Positions 5,035 to 6,124 of a DNA stretch of 6,124 nucleotides are shown here, piece by piece. The position numbers and the translations under genes are program-made. Each line of letters begins with the position of its first letter. Within the stretch, counting starts at the first letter, position 1. Source of the stretch: an uncultured Oscillospiraceae bacterium (GTDB taxonomy: Bacteria > Bacillota > Clostridia > Oscillospirales > Acutalibacteraceae); NCBI GenBank assembly GCA_905211675.1, contig CAJMBP010000081.1:1-6124 (forward strand). The letters run 5' to 3'. Below the pieces are notes generated by a model. That model saw nothing but the letters and a program-made list of their open reading frames with translations. It searched no databases and was not told the origin of the DNA.

Positions 5035-6124
5035 GTGAAATTTAAAAATTTAAAAAATTGTATGGACGCTCTTGTAAGCGACCCGCAAAGGCCGAGCGTC
5101 GATATAATGGTTTGCCGTAATCATCAAACGCTTTTCAGGTATTTCACGGGTGTAAAAGATATAGAAAAGAACAACGCCGTCACGGGCGACGAGTTCTATT
5201 TTATATACTCGATGACTAAAATGTTAACCTGCGCCTGCGCCTTGCAGTTGCTCGAAAAAGGCAAATATCGCCTTGATGATAAACTTTGCGATTATCTGCC
5301 TGAATTTGCAAAAATGAAAATCGGCGCCGACGGCATAAACCCCGAAAACGCCGCAAAAATTGCAGGCGGAAAAAGCATAGGCGAGCAGGTGGATATTGTG
5401 GGCAACGGATATGCAAAAACTCCTATTACAATAAGGCATCTGTTTACAATGACGGCAGGTCTTGATTATTCAATATATTGTGACGAAATTAGAAATGCAA
5501 TAGCAGCCGGCAAAGCAACCACGCGCGAACTTGTAAGAGCGATTTCCGAAAAAACCTTGGGCTTTGAACCGGGCACACATTTTAGATACAGCCTTTGTCA
5601 TGATGTTTTGGGCGCGCTTATCGAGGTGTGGTCGGGCGAAAAATTCGGCGATTATATGAAAAAGAATATTCTTGACCCCCTCGGTATGAAAAATACATTT
5701 TTCGGACTTCCCGAAGATACAGAAAAAATGCCAGCGCTTTATTCAAAATATGAAAATCATCCATTTAAAAAGGAACCTCTCAATTGCGTTTACACTCTTA
5801 CGGATGATTATCAAAGCGGCGGAGCCGGTCTTACCTCTACTACCCAAGATTATGCAATGTTTTTAGACGCCGTCGCATGCGGCGGTGTGGGTAAAGGCGG
5901 CAACCGCATTTTGAAAGAGTACACCATAAAGCTTTGGAAAACCAATCAGTTAAGCGGCGCCGCGGCAGAAGATTTTAATAATATGCGTCCCGGCTACGGT
6001 TACGGGCTGGGTGTCCGCACGCATATAAATCCCGAAATCAGCCGAAGCCACAGCCCGATAGGCGAATTCGGTTGGGACGGCGCGGCAGGCGCATTCGCCA
6101 TGGTAGATACCGACAATAAAATTT
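5035..6124 (+). CDS. Beta-lactamase-fold serine hydrolase (class C/esterase type), 3' end outside window
   Basis: An open frame of 363 codons with no stop before the window ends. It belongs to the beta-lactamase/transpeptidase-like serine hydrolases (Beta-lactamase PF00144 type). S59-M-T-K62 is the SxxK motif with the nucleophilic Ser. Y185-S-L follows PGTHFRY and takes the place of the usual Y-x-N, with Leu at the third position. EFGWDGAAG (344-352) is the third active-site segment, resembling the W-G-G/H-x-G block of the esterase branch. Other family landmarks are TPITIRHLFTMTAGLDY (129-145) and ILDPLGMKNTFF (212-223). A stretch at about 92-128, rich in Gly, Ala and Lys, looks like an insertion between conserved blocks. 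No signal peptide is seen, which argues against a periplasmic beta-lactamase or cell-wall enzyme. It starts at GTG only 4 bases after the SGNH gene, so it is probably co-translated. An esterase or amidase acting on the same imported glycan is the simplest reading, but substrate is unknown. Confidence 0.87.
   Translation, partial: MKFKNLKNCMDALVSDPQRPSVDIMVCRNHQTLFRYFTGVKDIEKNNAVTGDEFYFIYSMTKMLTCACALQLLEKGKYRLDDKLCDYLPEFAKMKIGADGINPENAAKIAGGKSIGEQVDIVGNGYAKTPITIRHLFTMTAGLDYSIYCDEIRNAIAAGKATTRELVRAISEKTLGFEPGTHFRYSLCHDVLGALIEVWSGEKFGDYMKKNILDPLGMKNTFFGLPEDTEKMPALYSKYENHPFKKEPLNCVYTLTDDYQSGGAGLTSTTQDYAMFLDAVACGGVGKGGNRILKEYTIKLWKTNQLSGAAAEDFNNMRPGYGYGLGVRTHINPEISRSHSPIGEFGWDGAAGAFAMVDTDNKI

Noticed and set aside
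5216..5439. Two overlapping minus-strand frames inside the serine hydrolase gene
   Set aside because: They are antisense to the SxxK-containing coding region, their translations are Arg/Cys-rich without family likeness, and they are explained by codon bias on the plus strand.

Overview
The window looks like chromosomal DNA of a low-to-moderate GC Gram-positive anaerobe. It most resembles a gut Clostridia of the Oscillospiraceae/Ruminococcaceae type. That placement is an inference from the 5S rRNA tail, strong purine-rich ribosome binding sites, sigma-A-like promoters, U-tract terminators and the character of the proteins. No search was run. Every gene supported here is on the + strand.

Left part (1-266): the 3' two thirds of a 5S rRNA, presumably the end of an rRNA operon, followed at once by a strong intrinsic terminator. 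Next comes a short noncoding array (141-217) in which the word ATGTAAT recurs every 22-27 bases, with a different small inverted repeat in each interval. A good promoter follows.

Middle (309-954): a small TfoX N-terminal-domain protein, then two gene remnants in operon-like spacing. One is the first ~29 residues of an isochorismatase-type cysteine hydrolase. The other is the first ~72 residues of a DUF5131 (phage Gp37/Gp68-like) protein with a radical-SAM-like cysteine cluster. Both keep a good ribosome binding site and a recognisable N-terminus but stop far too early, so this looks like a decayed operon.

Right part (1011-6124): a new promoter with an extended -10 drives a tight four-gene run with gaps of 32, 12 and 4 bases. 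It encodes a divergent clan GH-D (GH36/GH27-like) alpha-galactosidase-type hydrolase, a GH29 alpha-L-fucosidase of the subfamily B type, a small SGNH/GDSL hydrolase likely to be a carbohydrate esterase, and a beta-lactamase-fold serine hydrolase that runs off the window. None has a visible signal peptide, so the set probably acts in the cytoplasm on imported oligosaccharides carrying fucose, probably an alpha-linked galactose-like sugar, and acyl groups. No transporter or regulator for the substrate lies in the window. The combination is a plausible compact glycan-utilisation operon. Its exact substrate cannot be read from the sequence.
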